Below, one piece after another: positions 22,560 through 33,784 of a stretch of 64,000 nucleotides of DNA. Within the stretch, counting starts at the first letter, position 1; each line of letters begins with the position of its first letter. The notes beneath the pieces are model-generated. The model had not been told where the DNA came from. It saw nothing but the letters and a program-made list of their open reading frames with translations, and made no database searches. Source of the stretch: Harmonia axyridis (lineage: Eukaryota; Arthropoda; Insecta; Coleoptera; Coccinellidae); the NCBI RefSeq assembly GCF_914767665.1, contig NC_059501.1:38416501-38480500 (forward strand), read 5' to 3'. The position numbers were made by a program, and so were the translations under genes.

Positions 22560-23893
22560 ACTGACGAAGGAACTGCAACACCCAGAAGAAGCAGATTAAC
22601 TTAAAATTTTTTTTGGTTAAACATAACAAGGAGTAAATTATTGAATTTAGAGAAAAAAATCGTGAAGGTTTTCTCATGTAAACAATTTTTGTTACTTAAA
22701 TAGTGTAGTCGTTTTTTGCAAGTTTTTCAAATTTTACAACAAACCAGCTGTTCGAGGAGATCCAAAGTCGATGTTTAGTTGTTGTTAAAATACCTAGAGT
22801 ACGTTTACGCGAAATTTATCGCCAGCTAAGTGAATTTGAAGGAGGACGAATTATTGGTCTACCCGAGGCGGGATTGTCATTTCGAGAAATCGCTAAACGT
22901 ACGAACAGAAATCCAACTACTGTTATGAGATGTTATGTCGAGCATGGTTCGATAATGCCCCAAAACGAAAAAAAGTAGGCACCGGATGTCGAAGGAGCAC
23001 AAATGAAGTTCAAGATAAACGTCTAAGACTTATGGCCATTAGAAACCGATTTGCGACAACTTGATCTTTGGCTGATGAGTGTTTAGGAGAACAAGGCCAT
23101 CCTGTAACTGTCCGAATGGATCACCGTCGGATAAGGTCTTTTGGACTGCAGCATCATTGACCCCATCTTGGGTTACCTCTGACGGTTGAGTATCGCCGGC
23201 AACAATTACAGTGGTGCAGAGAACGGCAACATTGGAATGTGGAATGGCAGCAGATCGTATTTTCTGATGAAATACGATTCTCCTTGGGTGAAAATGATGG
23301 TCAAAGAAGGGTTAGATGACGTCGGGGAGAAAGACGTGAACCTCAGTTTGATGTTGAGCGTCATGTACACTGGATAGTAGGCGTTATGGTATGGGGTGCT
23401 GTTGCACATGCAAGTAGGTCACTTTTAGTCCTTTGTTGAGGTAACATGGCTCGAGAATCCAATATTTCAGCAAGATCATGTCCGACCCCATGTTGGCAGA
23501 GTTAGTTTTAACTTTTTCGAAGCGACCCATGTGAATATTTTGCCATAGCCGCCCAGATTCCCCGATCTTTCGCCCATAGAGTATGTTTGGAACATAATGG
23601 GTAAATTGGAAATTTACCCCAGCCCTCATGGACTTTGGCGGCTCTGAGACATGAAGTACAGGTAGCTTGAAATAATATTTTTCAAGAAGAAATAGACCAT
23701 CTTATTACATCAATGCAGAGATGTGTTGGGGAGTGTATAGATAATTGCGGTGGACAAACACATTACTAACAAATTCATCAAAAAATTGTGAACACTTCTT
23801 TTTTTTCAAATTTCAATAATTAACTCCTTGCTATAAAAATTAAAAATTAAAATTTACACAGCTCCTTCTGGGTGTTGCAGTTTCTTTGTCAGT
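22560..23893 (+). mobile_element. Tc1-like DNA transposon, copy 2, with both TIRs
   Basis: The left end ACTGACGAAGGAACTGCAAC and the right end GTTGCAGTTTCTTTGTCAGT are inverted repeats flanked by TA (22558-22559, 23894-23895). At 1334 bp the length is close to the family's usual 1.3-1.7 kb. The inverted repeats extend inward into ACCCAGAAG. The single gene inside is a pseudogene. Confidence 0.9.
22800..23760 (+). pseudogene. Tc1-like transposase pseudogene (copy 2)
   Basis: The N-terminal part shows a paired-like HTH: QLSEFEGGRIIGLPEAGLSF and REIAKRTNRNPTTVMR. The catalytic domain follows, with LPLTVEYRRQQLQWCRER, QQIVFSDEIRFS, then VERHVHWIVGVMVWGAVAH. Several stops and frame changes (near 22977, 23070 and 23160, and after 23377) break it. 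The C-terminal block corresponding to the helix before the end (ITSMQRCVGECIDNCGG) is still readable at about 23708. Tc1-type transposases use a DDE triad for cut-and-paste transposition; this copy cannot be translated through. Confidence 0.8.
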
Positions 23894-23899
23894 TATTAT

Positions 23900-26604
23900 A
23901 TAAGAAAACAGAGATAAATTCGATATTCTTCAAACGAAATGAATAGAAATGTCCAGTCAATTCAATTAAGGAGCGAAATATGCACCCGCCGAAGAATTAT
24001 GCAAACTTCAGCTCCAAAGAATTCCAGGATTTAATAAAACTGATGACAATCCCTAGAAAAGAAGGTTCTCAGCGGGGTCACCCCGGACGGGTCGTTGCGG
24101 TTTTCTTGGATACGCTGACAAATGGGCGGGAGTCCGTGTGTTTGGATGTCGCTGGCCACAGCTAACTAGATTACCTCCACTATCCGTTACGGGTGGCTTT
24201 TAGTTCCGATTTCTCGCATGAAGACTTTATTAAATAAATTACCCGAATGTTTCCCAAGCAGCCACCAGTCTGGCGACCCGCGGACTCCTTTTTTCCTGAG
24301 GTCTTTAATCAACACCAGAGTAGTTTTCAACTATTAGATTAGGGCAGAGTCAAGGCGAGGATCCCTTTATTCATCTTTGGACACGAGGGAGATAAAAGAG
24401 GGACTGGATGGAAGCTTTGTGTTTGAAATTCTTTGATTTCGGCTTGTTTATGATGCCAATATGGAATTGGGGAAAGCTTTTGTTCGAAAGAAGAGTGACA
24501 ATTTCGGTCAAAAAAAAAAAAATGGAACAGTTGTTGTTGCCTAATGTGAAATTCTCTTATAATCAACTGGTCATCTATCTATATAATGTGGAACAATTAT
24601 CTTCAGTTATTTCTTCCATTCCTCGTCTTTTTTTTACGATTATTCCACTCTTCGTCACTGCATTCATATGTGGCTTAATTAATTTGTAATTTGGATTGTT
24701 CGACATACCTCAAATATTCAAATTGAATCTGCCTATTTTCAGCGTTAAATTAAAGCCATAAATATTGTAGATAGACTTTTGGGAATAGGGAGTTTTTCAA
24801 TACAATTTTTTTTTCAGATTTCTCAAATATTAATAATTTTCCATATTTCGGCAAAAATCCAAATACCTTTTTTTCATCTTCATTTCTTTATGACTTTTTA
24901 AACTTTCTTGATGTTACTAAACGCTCAAAATGTATTTCTCTAGACATCATTACGAATAGAATCAGCTAGCATACATATTTTTAGGAACAGTATCGTTTGT
25001 AATTGTAATAATGATTTCATTACAAGTTTATTCTCTACCCCTGTTCCTCGTTGCAATATTGACATGAACTAGTAATGTCCACAATTTTAGCCAACCAGAG
25101 AAACCCTACCCTCGTAAATCATTAGAGTGTCATTCATTTCGAGCCATAAAATACAGTTCAAGATTCCATTGGCGTTTATGCTGCAAAAAGACGTAAACCT
25201 TTGGGAGGCGTTCCAAAAAGCATAATTCTATTTGAAAATCATCAATAACTATAGCAAATCAAGCAATTTTAAGAAAATGTTTGCACCGATTTAAAACTCA
25301 TAATATCACTGAACATTTAACGATTTAACGAGTTACCTGAAATGGGAAGTCTCTCTAAAGCTGAATAGTCATTTGAAAAATGTGTTCAATTTCAAAGTTC
25401 AATTTGCGGAATACTATCGATTTTTTTTTAAAAATCGAGACGATACGTTCAAGTTTACTATCACGTCATTGTTCACTCAAAAAATGAAATGAATCCGACC
25501 TGTATTTTGGAATTCACAAATACAGTTGATTAGCACTGAAATAGCAGTGGTATGAATAAGGTATTGAACACCCTTAAATATACCTATCAGTTAATTAATT
25601 TTTTTATGTAAAGATGAATAAATATTTTATTATATACAGCGTGTCAAAAAGGTTAAAACAACAAGCCCATAATTCATGTACGAATAATTATTATAGAGAA
25701 TTCGCACACCCGTAGATTTATATCCTCAAACCCTTTGCATAGATATTGAAACAGAAAGCTAATTGGATCACCTTGTTTTTCATTGATGAATTAGAAAAAA
25801 ATTAACAAATTGTTATTGCAGAGTACTGCAATCAGGTTGGAATTCTTGTACAAAGAATTATTAAGAAAAATCCACTCGATTATTGGTTTCTTTGTTCAAA
25901 ATTAATTGAAGTTGGAGGTTTATATCTCCCTACCCCCACAATTTTTTTTATGGAAAAATATTGATCGTGGTATGTATACCTATATCGTATTATCACTATA
26001 CTTTTGGATATACAGTTGAACATAGAATATTTATAAAAAAATTCTCATTATCATCTCAATACTAAAGAAAGAAAGATGATTCTATGACCAATTTAAATAT
26101 ATGAACAAAAATAAAATTGATTAGGAGTATAAACCTCCAACCAGGGCCATGTTAGGGGTGAAACAGAGTAGTGACTGTTTCAGGCGCATCTATTGGAGGG
26201 GCGGTGATTCGATCCAGTTTGCTAGTCGCCTTTTCATATTTTTCATTGTTGATTCTTAGGAACAACATAAGGTTTTTCCGCTTAGCTGCGTTTATCATGA
26301 TTCCCTACAATAAAAATCTAGAAACTGCCTTAATTAAGCCACCCATATATTACACAACACATGGCAGCTCAACCAATATAAACAGAATTCCCTATTGCCT
26401 TCATTGAAAGAAAAACAAAATCATTATGTATTTCACAAATACGAAAAACAATACTTACTATCTTCGCTTTCGAATATTTGGAAACTGATCTTTACCTACA
26501 CATTCAACATATGGACAATTCTTACGATTTTGTATTCGAATACAGTAACTGTTGAATGGCAAATATTTTCAGAGGAACACGTGTTTGAATCCCAATTAGT
26601 TTTC

Positions 26605-26605
<1 letters not shown>
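23900..26605. other. Long stretch without recognised gene or element
   Basis: About 23975-24310 is GC-richer than its neighbours and could be a conserved non-coding or unannotated segment. Its 61-codon frame has no recognised domain. The rest is AT-rich, with no clear inverted repeats. Confidence 0.35.

Positions 26606-26607
<2 letters not shown>

Positions 26608-26640
<33 letters not shown>
26608..26640. repeat. (AAT)n microsatellite
   Basis: Eleven consecutive AAT units follow TTCG. They are read as polytyrosine on the opposite strand, which is not a real protein. Confidence 0.95.
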
Positions 26641-26641
<1 letters not shown>

Positions 26642-26709
26642 GTTTATTCGAGAACTTCAACAAATAAACATAGTTCATCACAGAGGTAATATATATATAA
26701 TTAGTTTTC

Positions 26710-26759
26710 GAAGTACTACTATAACATTTCATGGGCATGCAATGTTATAGTAGTACTTC
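26710..26759. repeat. Hairpin with 19-bp perfect stem
   Basis: The arms GAAGTACTACTATAACATT and AATGTTATAGTAGTACTTC enclose a 12-base loop containing GGGCATGC. The stem is too short for an ordinary microRNA precursor. Confidence 0.85.
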
Positions 26760-27580
26760 TACTTTCTATGTTTCTTGCAATGTCATAATTGTGATGCAAA
26801 ATCAGATATAGTCATGTTGTTATTGATGCTGTTTTAGCAGCAGTGCCGAAATATCTGGCTTTACTCATGTTTGGAAATAAAAATCTACAGATAGGAGGTT
26901 TTTTCTCAATAACAGTAAAATAATCATAGCGTACGTTTTGACCGTCCATAAACACGATTACATTTTGAAAATAAAAACCTACAGAGTCGATTTTGTATGC
27001 CGGTGTTAAGTTGTTGATAGGTAAAATCCGTTACTATAGCTGTTCGAAACTTTTGTTTTAGGGATAATTTCCAAACGACGTAGTTCGGAGTGTTTAAACC
27101 GCTTTTCACTAATACCGTCTTATCTCCCAGTCTTCCAGTTTTTCTGTAACTTTTATAGACTTCAAAATTGTTTAGTTTGAATGATTCATAGATATTTTCC
27201 ACCTTGAATTGAAATATTGATCTGTGGTTTCTCCGAAAACAATTTAGGAACCTCTCAGTGCGTTCCAGAACGTTTCTCTAAGGCTATTCCGAGATATGTT
27301 CATTTTCTTCGAAATGAAACTATCAGTTTCATTTCACTCTATGATGATATATTATGTTGAAGAAACAATATTGTGGTGTTGTCGCATTTGTGGAAATAAG
27401 AGTGTCCTTATTCACGAGTAAATTTTCGGTTTCTCTTTTATCAGATTTTTCTTTCTAGTTCTGGATTTTTCCATTTTTGCCAATTACTTGTTCTTTCCTT
27501 CTATACCAATTTGGTCCAAACATGCCACGGGGTTTATATTTACACTTCAATATGATTTGGCCGAGGACATTTGGATTCTG
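26760..27580. other. No gene seen
   Basis: AT-rich intronic sequence; the 92-codon minus frame at 26924-27202 has no recognised domain. Confidence 0.35.
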
Positions 27581-27586
27581 TTTGTA

Positions 27587-29112
27587 CAGGGTGGGCAAAT
27601 AAGCGAGGTAAGCGGCTATATCTCAGGATCCACTAATCGTAGAGACTTGCAGTAAAAAAATTTACCAATAAAGTGTACAAGAGAACACACTGAAATTTTT
27701 TTTGAAGTTCATACCTCATGAATTTTACTCGAAAGTGTTTCATATAAAGTTGAAGAAAAATTATCATCACTGTAATCCTTGGAACATTCTCTATCTTTTT
27801 GAATTGTCACTTTCGATTTTACGACATCAAATAAGGGTAGGTGAAAGGGAGAAATTTGACTGATTGAAACGCCTGTAACTTCTGTTTGGCTCAACATTTT
27901 TGAGCAAATTAGATTTCGTCTGAAAGATAATATCTTGTTGATTGAGGACAAAATATAGTCATGATAAATTTGTTTTTGCTGCTTTCGATAGGGGGCGCTA
28001 AGGCAGAAGTTCATAGTTTTGATCATTTTACTGCAAAATTTCAAATGTAATGATAGGATTTTCCGAATTGTGTTTTAAGTTCTAACAGAAACAGAAATTC
28101 CATCAAATTTGCATGAGAACACCTGAAGGTCGCAAAGCGATAATTTCATGCGTTCTGAAGTTATGGCCGAAAGAAGTAATTCTTCAACTGATGCACTGCG
28201 AAAAACCGAATTGTGTCTTTAAGTTCTAACAGAATCAGAAAACCCATCAAATTTGTATGAAAAAACCAAAAGGTCGCGAAGCGATAGCTTCAGGCGTTCT
28301 GGAGTTATGGCCGAAAGAAGACACAATTTAGTTTTTCAGTATATCAGTTGAAGAATATCTTTTTTTGTCCATAACTCCAGAACGCCTGAAGCTATCGCTT
28401 TGCGACCTATTGGTTTTTTCATACAAATTTGATGGGTTTTCTGATTCTGTTAGAACTTAAAACACAATTCGGTTTTTCGCAGTGCATCAGTTGAAGAATA
28501 TCTTCTTTCGATCATAACTTCAGAACGCATGAAATTATCGCTTTACGACCTTCAGGTGTTTTCATGCAAATTTGATGGAATTTCTGTTTCTGTTGAGAAA
28601 ATCCTATCATTACATTTGAAATTTCGCAGTAAAATAATCAAAACTATGAACTTCTGACTTAGCGCCCCCTATCGAAAGCAACAAAAACAAATTTATCATG
28701 ACTATATTTTGTCCTCAATCAACAAGATATTATCTTTCAGACGAAATCTAATTTACTCTAAAATGTTGAGCCAAACTGAAGTTACAGGCATTTCAAACAG
28801 TCAGATTTCTCCCTTTCACCTACCCTTATTTGATGTCGTAAAATCGAAAGTGACAATTCAAAAAGATAGAAAATTTTCCAAGGATTACAGTGATGATATT
28901 TTTTCTTCAACTTTATATGAAACACTTTCGAGTAAAATTCATTTTTCTACTCGACTGTAGCTATTACGCCCCCTAGTGGTAGAGGTATGAACTTCAAAAT
29001 AATTTCCAGTGTGTTCTCTTGTACACTTTATTGGTAAAATTTTTTACCGCAAGTCTCTACGATTAGTGGATCCTGAGATATAGCCACTTACCTCGCTTAT
29101 TTGCCCACCCTG
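27587..29112. mobile_element. Long fold-back DNA element, family D (TA target duplication)
   Basis: It begins CAGGGTGGGCAAATAAGCG and ends with the inverse, flanked by TA (27585-27586, 29113-29114). The element is close to a complete palindrome, with arms of about 700 bp. Inside each arm a block of about 140 bp, starting near TTCTAACAGAA and ending GGCCGAAAGAAG, is repeated in direct orientation in the left arm (28070-28200 and 28215-28330) and mirrored on the right. The first 16 bases match family A but the rest differs. No transposase is present. Confidence 0.85.
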
Positions 29113-29119
29113 TACATTA

Positions 29120-29915
29120 TGAAGACAAGTATTCCCACTGATTCTCGAAGTACCGAAGTATTTGAGGTCTCTTTATTCATTTTGATTCACTTTTTTGGTG
29201 ATCTCAGTTTCTCTCGATAAGTCCACCTTCGATAAGTACTACCTTCAATTCTTAAGAGCATAATTATATTTTTTTTTAATTCGAAATCTTGATCAGTTTT
29301 CTGTAGCCCTCAGAGTTTGGCTTTATTCAAACTCCCTGCTTTATGGCTTTCACTTATTTTGATTAATTTTTTTCTCTTTTCATCATGTGCTTCACTTTTC
29401 CCCACCCTGTTTGTCCCTCTAGAATACTCTAGAACGTAACAGTTATCTCACACCGCACATAAAAAGTCTTTTCACATCGGCTTTTTCGATGTCAATTGTT
29501 GAACGCTATATAATATGTTCCTATGATCAAATAGCTTCTCCATAAGATGGGAGGATTTGATATCGATTCGACTTTCCCGGAGAAGGTGCAACGTTTATGA
29601 TTTCAGTCAGATTGCCCCAAAGGCCTGCGTTGTCATTTCCGCTTTCATTGAGTTCCATTTCTCGCAAATAAATAAGCGTTCATTATGCTACCGGTTACTG
29701 ACTAGCTCTTTTCAATTTATCATCTTACCTCGAGGATGGTCGGTTCTCGTTGCTTTGAGCTATGGTTGTAATGGAGTGGATTATCGCCTTTGTGAACAAT
29801 TCTTCTTAGGAACAATGCTGATATTTGAAGACAGACTAGGTAACCAATTAACTCCTGAATTTGAAGATAAAATCATCTAACATGAATATTCAAGTGATTA
29901 TTATTATTACGAAGT
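29120..29915. other. No gene seen
   Basis: AT-rich intronic sequence. The 107-codon frame at 29557-29880 has no recognised domain and no splice context. Confidence 0.35.
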
Positions 29916-29918
29916 AAA

Positions 29919-30882
29919 GGACCCCGCACGTTTAGTATGGGAAATGACTTTCCGTGAATTTGGCTGAATTTTTGATATGTTGAAGTTCTTGATGAACTGA
30001 TCAGAAAAGTCCTTACATATTCATTCGTATGTGTGAAGTTCAAAAAGTTCATAGAAAAAAAAAATTATTTTCAAGAATTCGTGGGTTCATATCGGAAGTT
30101 CCATTCATAGTTAGCTTCCAACACTTGGACTTCTATATTCTACCCGTATAGTACTATCTTGCATCAAAACTGCAGATATTTTCACGGATTCGTTTGTCTG
30201 TGAGATGCTATCATCAATTTCGAGACATTCTGAGGAAAATGTCTTGGCATCCCATTGTCAGATTATCGAGATTTGTGAGAAACAAATCACATATCATATG
30301 TAAATGACATCAATAGTGATCACAATTGTTATCCCTGAGGATATATGATTATGATTTTCCCATTTTCCCCCATTACAGCTCGCGATGCCTGGTTATGAAC
30401 ATTTCGGCTAACATATTTGATATTATTGGACATCAGATATATGAGGATTCAGTTATTATGGTCTCTCTTAAAAAAATCTCACAATATGTCGTTTCTCGGT
30501 CATGTGAATTATTCTGGCGTCATTTTGTGGCATGAAAAGATGTATGGAAGATCTTGGATTTTGTATCTCATTTCATAGCCAATGTGGAGCAGTGTATAAA
30601 AAATTATCGATGGCGGTGCCTAATATAACCAAGGAAGATCATTTCTCAGTCGGGTTCTGGCCGCCGAACATCCAAATTCCATCAAAACCAGAAATGAGAG
30701 CTTCCCGATTGAAAACCCCGAAAATTGCAAAAAATCCATGTTCAAAGCTCCATATCTCGAAAACTGTCCATTTTTGAGCTTTGTGACTAAGGACTTTTCT
30801 GATCAGTTCATGAAGAACAACAACATATCAAATTCAGCCAAATTCACGAAAAGCCATTTCCCATACTAAACGTGCGGGGTCC
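29919..30882. mobile_element. Fold-back element with GGACCCCGCACG termini
   Basis: Inverted ends GGACCCCGCACGTTTAGTAT and ATACTAAACGTGCGGGGTCC lie 964 bp apart and extend as arms of about 110 bp. They contain the GATCAGAAAAGTCCTTA block and its inverse. The ends are GC-rich and there is no TA duplication, so this is a different class from families A-D. The interior has no recognised protein. Confidence 0.75.
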
Positions 30883-30884
30883 TC

Positions 30885-31450
30885 TCGAGCTAGTCGGTAA
30901 GTTTATCACGTGAATATTAGATTATTAGTTTTTTCGATGTTCTGCTTGAATTTTCTAGAGTTCTAATGACGCGGACAACATAAAATTTTGCATCTAGTTT
31001 GAAATTTTCCTTTTACACTCACAAGCAAAATTTGAATCCGATCGGATGTATTGTCACGTTAATTTTGTCTTGTTAAATTTCTGATATTGCTTTTGAATTT
31101 TCTTCGATTCTGGTAACGTGATTAACATAAAATTTCGATTGGAGTTTTGAAGTTACTTTAGCATTGAATTGTCGAGTATATTTCCCGAACGCTGTTGTTC
31201 TGCCGCAGCGACAGTGTGCGGTGTCACCTAAGCCCTCCAAGATGCATCACAGACTTTTCCAAAATCAAAGAGTAAAAGATATTCTGGGAAATAATTTCTT
31301 ATACTTCTACGAAATGTCATCATCAATCATTCGGTAGATACTCGAGAACGGCCTACTCCGATATTTTCAAACAAAATTTATAATATGGAATAAGACTGTT
31401 CTGCACAATTTTGAATTTCTTGTAAGTTTTGTGAATGTTTTTCTAAAGAG
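30885..31450. other. No gene seen
   Basis: AT-rich intronic sequence without a supported feature. Confidence 0.35.
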
Positions 31451-31456
31451 AAAAAT

Positions 31457-31913
31457 AATGGTTGAGTTATGCACCATTCCTAAGAACTAAGGACTAAGAC
31501 TAACATTAAGGACTAAGAATTGAATGCTAACAAATCAATAATGAAGGCATTTTTGCATTTTACCTAAGGATTAAGAACTAACAATATGACTAGAAAGTTG
31601 GCCAACTTTTAATTAAGAAATCCTAAGCCCCCAGTTAAACTAATGAAGTGCGCATGCACCGCATAGAATTTCAATATTAACGAGTGACAGTTTCCACCGT
31701 TTTATGTTCCGTAATTAGTGTTTACTGATGAAAAGTATTCACTGTATCTGAAAAAAAATTTGTCAAACATCAAAGTATAGCACAAATAGAAAGTAGTACG
31801 GGCACCTATGCTTTCCATCACTAAGAACTAACAAGAGAATGCATAAACGCCACTGAATTCTTAGGTAGAGTTCTTAGTTTATAGTTCTTAGGAATGGTGC
31901 ATAAACCAACCAT
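31457..31913. mobile_element. 457-bp MITE with subterminal repeats
   Basis: The left end GGTTGAGTTATGCACCATTC and its right-hand inverse (GAATGGTGCATAAACCAACC) are imperfect TIRs that continue as CTAAGAACTAAG. Copies of AAGAACTAA and AAGGACTAAG recur inside both ends. It has no coding capacity. The class is not determined. Confidence 0.65.
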
Positions 31914-31914
31914 A

Positions 31915-32215
31915 AAAAATGGAATCAACTCGTAATAATTTCATTCAAAAATTATTCTCTACACGCATTACAGCTTACGAGAGATATAATTTTAGAATTA
32001 TTTCAGAGAACCTTTTCATGATATGTATATAGTTCACAGGATTATACAAGGTGTTTCAAGTTATAATGCCTGTAGGATGTTTGAAATGTGAAAATTCGGA
32101 ATATGATATTGTTCGTAATATTTCAGCTGAAATATTAAAATATTCAAAACTCCTGTTCCGGAAAACTTAAAAAAACCGCAAAAAAAACAGACAATTTCCA
32201 ACGGTAGTCACGATT
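31915..32215. other. No gene seen
   Basis: AT-rich sequence between two elements, including a CAAGGTGTTTCAAG motif at 32048 that resembles an element end. Confidence 0.3.
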
Positions 32216-32218
32216 ATA

Positions 32219-33780
32219 CAGGGTATTTCATTGTTAAATGTACATACGTTAACCTGAGGTAGAGCTACTCTAAAAGAGTCCGAAAAACCCATATATGATA
32301 GGTCTAATCTTCCTCATAGCCGAGATATAGGGTGGTTTATAAATTCACCAATATTTTCAATTCCTTATAACTTTTGAACGACCCATTATATTTGATTGAT
32401 ATTTGGAAGGAAGAATTTACTCCATTAGGTTCTTCGATTTATTTTTGAACTGATTTAAAGAATCAAGTCCGATTTAGACAAATATGAGACTTTTCACAAG
32501 CTTCAACAGATTAAACACCCTGTATAGTGGAATATTGGAATTTAATGCTAATATTCGTGAAGAGCAGAAATTTTTCAATGGGGATCAGTAGGTTTTAATG
32601 TCCCGCACGTCATTCAACTCATAGAAAATTTCGGACAAAAATTCAGTTCAATAGTGAAATTTCACTAACTTTTCAGAAGAGTCGTACATTGAGACTAAAT
32701 TGGGAAATTTTCTTGTTTCATTGATTGAATATTTGTATTTCTTGATATTCTGACAAATTTTCACAAGTATTTTCCAGAAACGCATGGCTTGTGTGGTGAC
32801 AAGTTGGCAACAATGAATAAATTACTAAACACAAATAATTGAACAGAGAAAACATTTTAAAAGAATCACAGATGTTGTTCGAAGGTCAATTGTTTTGCTC
32901 GATACACATTCTTGTCCTTTTTGAATTATGTCGAATATCTTTCACTTCATATTCCAAATGAATAGACTAAGGATTTCACATATCCCCAAAGAAAAAATCG
33001 ACAGGATCGAAATCTGGTGATCTAGCAGGCCATGTATGGGGTCCACCTTTGCCTATCCACATATTTGGATAGGTTCCGGAGAATTACCATCATGCTGAAA
33101 ACACATCCCTGCGATGTCCATATCTTTGAGTAATGCAGGTAGTTGACTTTGAAGGAAATCTAAATAATGATCACCCGTAACCCATCTTAGTAAGATGTGT
33201 GCTTCAATCAACTCCACACCATACGTACTTTGAACATTTGTGTTGGTATTTGGTGTACCTAATTTCATGAGGATTTTCTTCAGCTCTCATATCCGAATTC
33301 TTCAGATTGAAGACGCCATGCCTCGTGAAAATGGCTCTTCATCAGTAACTAGAATTATATTCATTATTCAATTCAATCTCAAAGTATGATTTTTTTGAGA
33401 AGTTAGTGAAATTCCACTCTTGAACTAAATTTTTGTCCGAACACTTCGATGAGTAGAATGACGTGTGGGAAATTAAAATCTACTGATTCCCATTGAAAAA
33501 TCTCTGCTATTTCCGAATATTTCCATTAAGTTCCAATATTCTGCTATAAAGGAGGTTGAATCTCAGCTTGTGAAGAGTCCCATATTTTTCTTATACGGAC
33601 CTGATTTTTTCAATTAGTTTAATAATTAATCGGAGGGCCTAATGGACTGAATTGTTCGTTTCAAATATCAATCAAATATACTTGGGGAATGTTAGGCCTA
33701 TTATATATAGGTTTTTTGGACTCGTCTAGGGCAGCTCTACCTCAGGTTAACTTATGTACATTTACCAATGAAACACACTG
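32219..33780. mobile_element. Long-TIR DNA element carrying a mariner-like transposase relic
   Basis: The ends CAGGGTATTTCATTG and CAATGAAACACACTG (imperfect inverse) are flanked by TA (32217-32218, 33781-33782). The arms of roughly 450-480 bp match by eye, including GTTAACCTGAGGTAGAGCT and AAATTTTTGTCCGA blocks. Between them lies about 700 bp with a transposase pseudogene. The arrangement (long arms, TA duplication, DDE relic) suggests how the empty fold-back elements nearby may have arisen. Confidence 0.75.
32930..33340 (-). pseudogene. Mariner-like transposase fragment inside the long-TIR element
   Basis: On the minus strand, order is preserved across at least two frames. AEENPHEIRYTKYQHKCSKY and VWCG correspond to the block after the first catalytic aspartate. 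Then come WVTGDHYLDFLQSQLPALLK and CFQHDG (second aspartate). Last is WIGKGGPHTWPARSPDFDP, then VDFFFGD (third aspartate region). The C-terminal helix and the entire N-terminal DNA-binding half are missing. The gene is inactive. Confidence 0.75.
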
Positions 33781-33784
33781 TATG

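Noticed and set aside
26496..26738. Minus-strand protein with a polytyrosine run
   Set aside because: Translation of an AAT microsatellite.
26710..26759. microRNA precursor
   Set aside because: The 19-bp stem with a 12-base loop is too short for a canonical precursor.
28709..28960. Similar open frames in both arms of the family D palindrome (27709-28044 minus and 28709-28960 plus)
   Set aside because: They are the same sequence mirrored by the fold-back. The differences between the two translations are mostly amino-acid changes, so no protein-level constraint is visible.
29557..29880. 107-codon frame as a possible intronic gene
   Set aside because: No recognised domain, no start or splice context, composition like surrounding intron.
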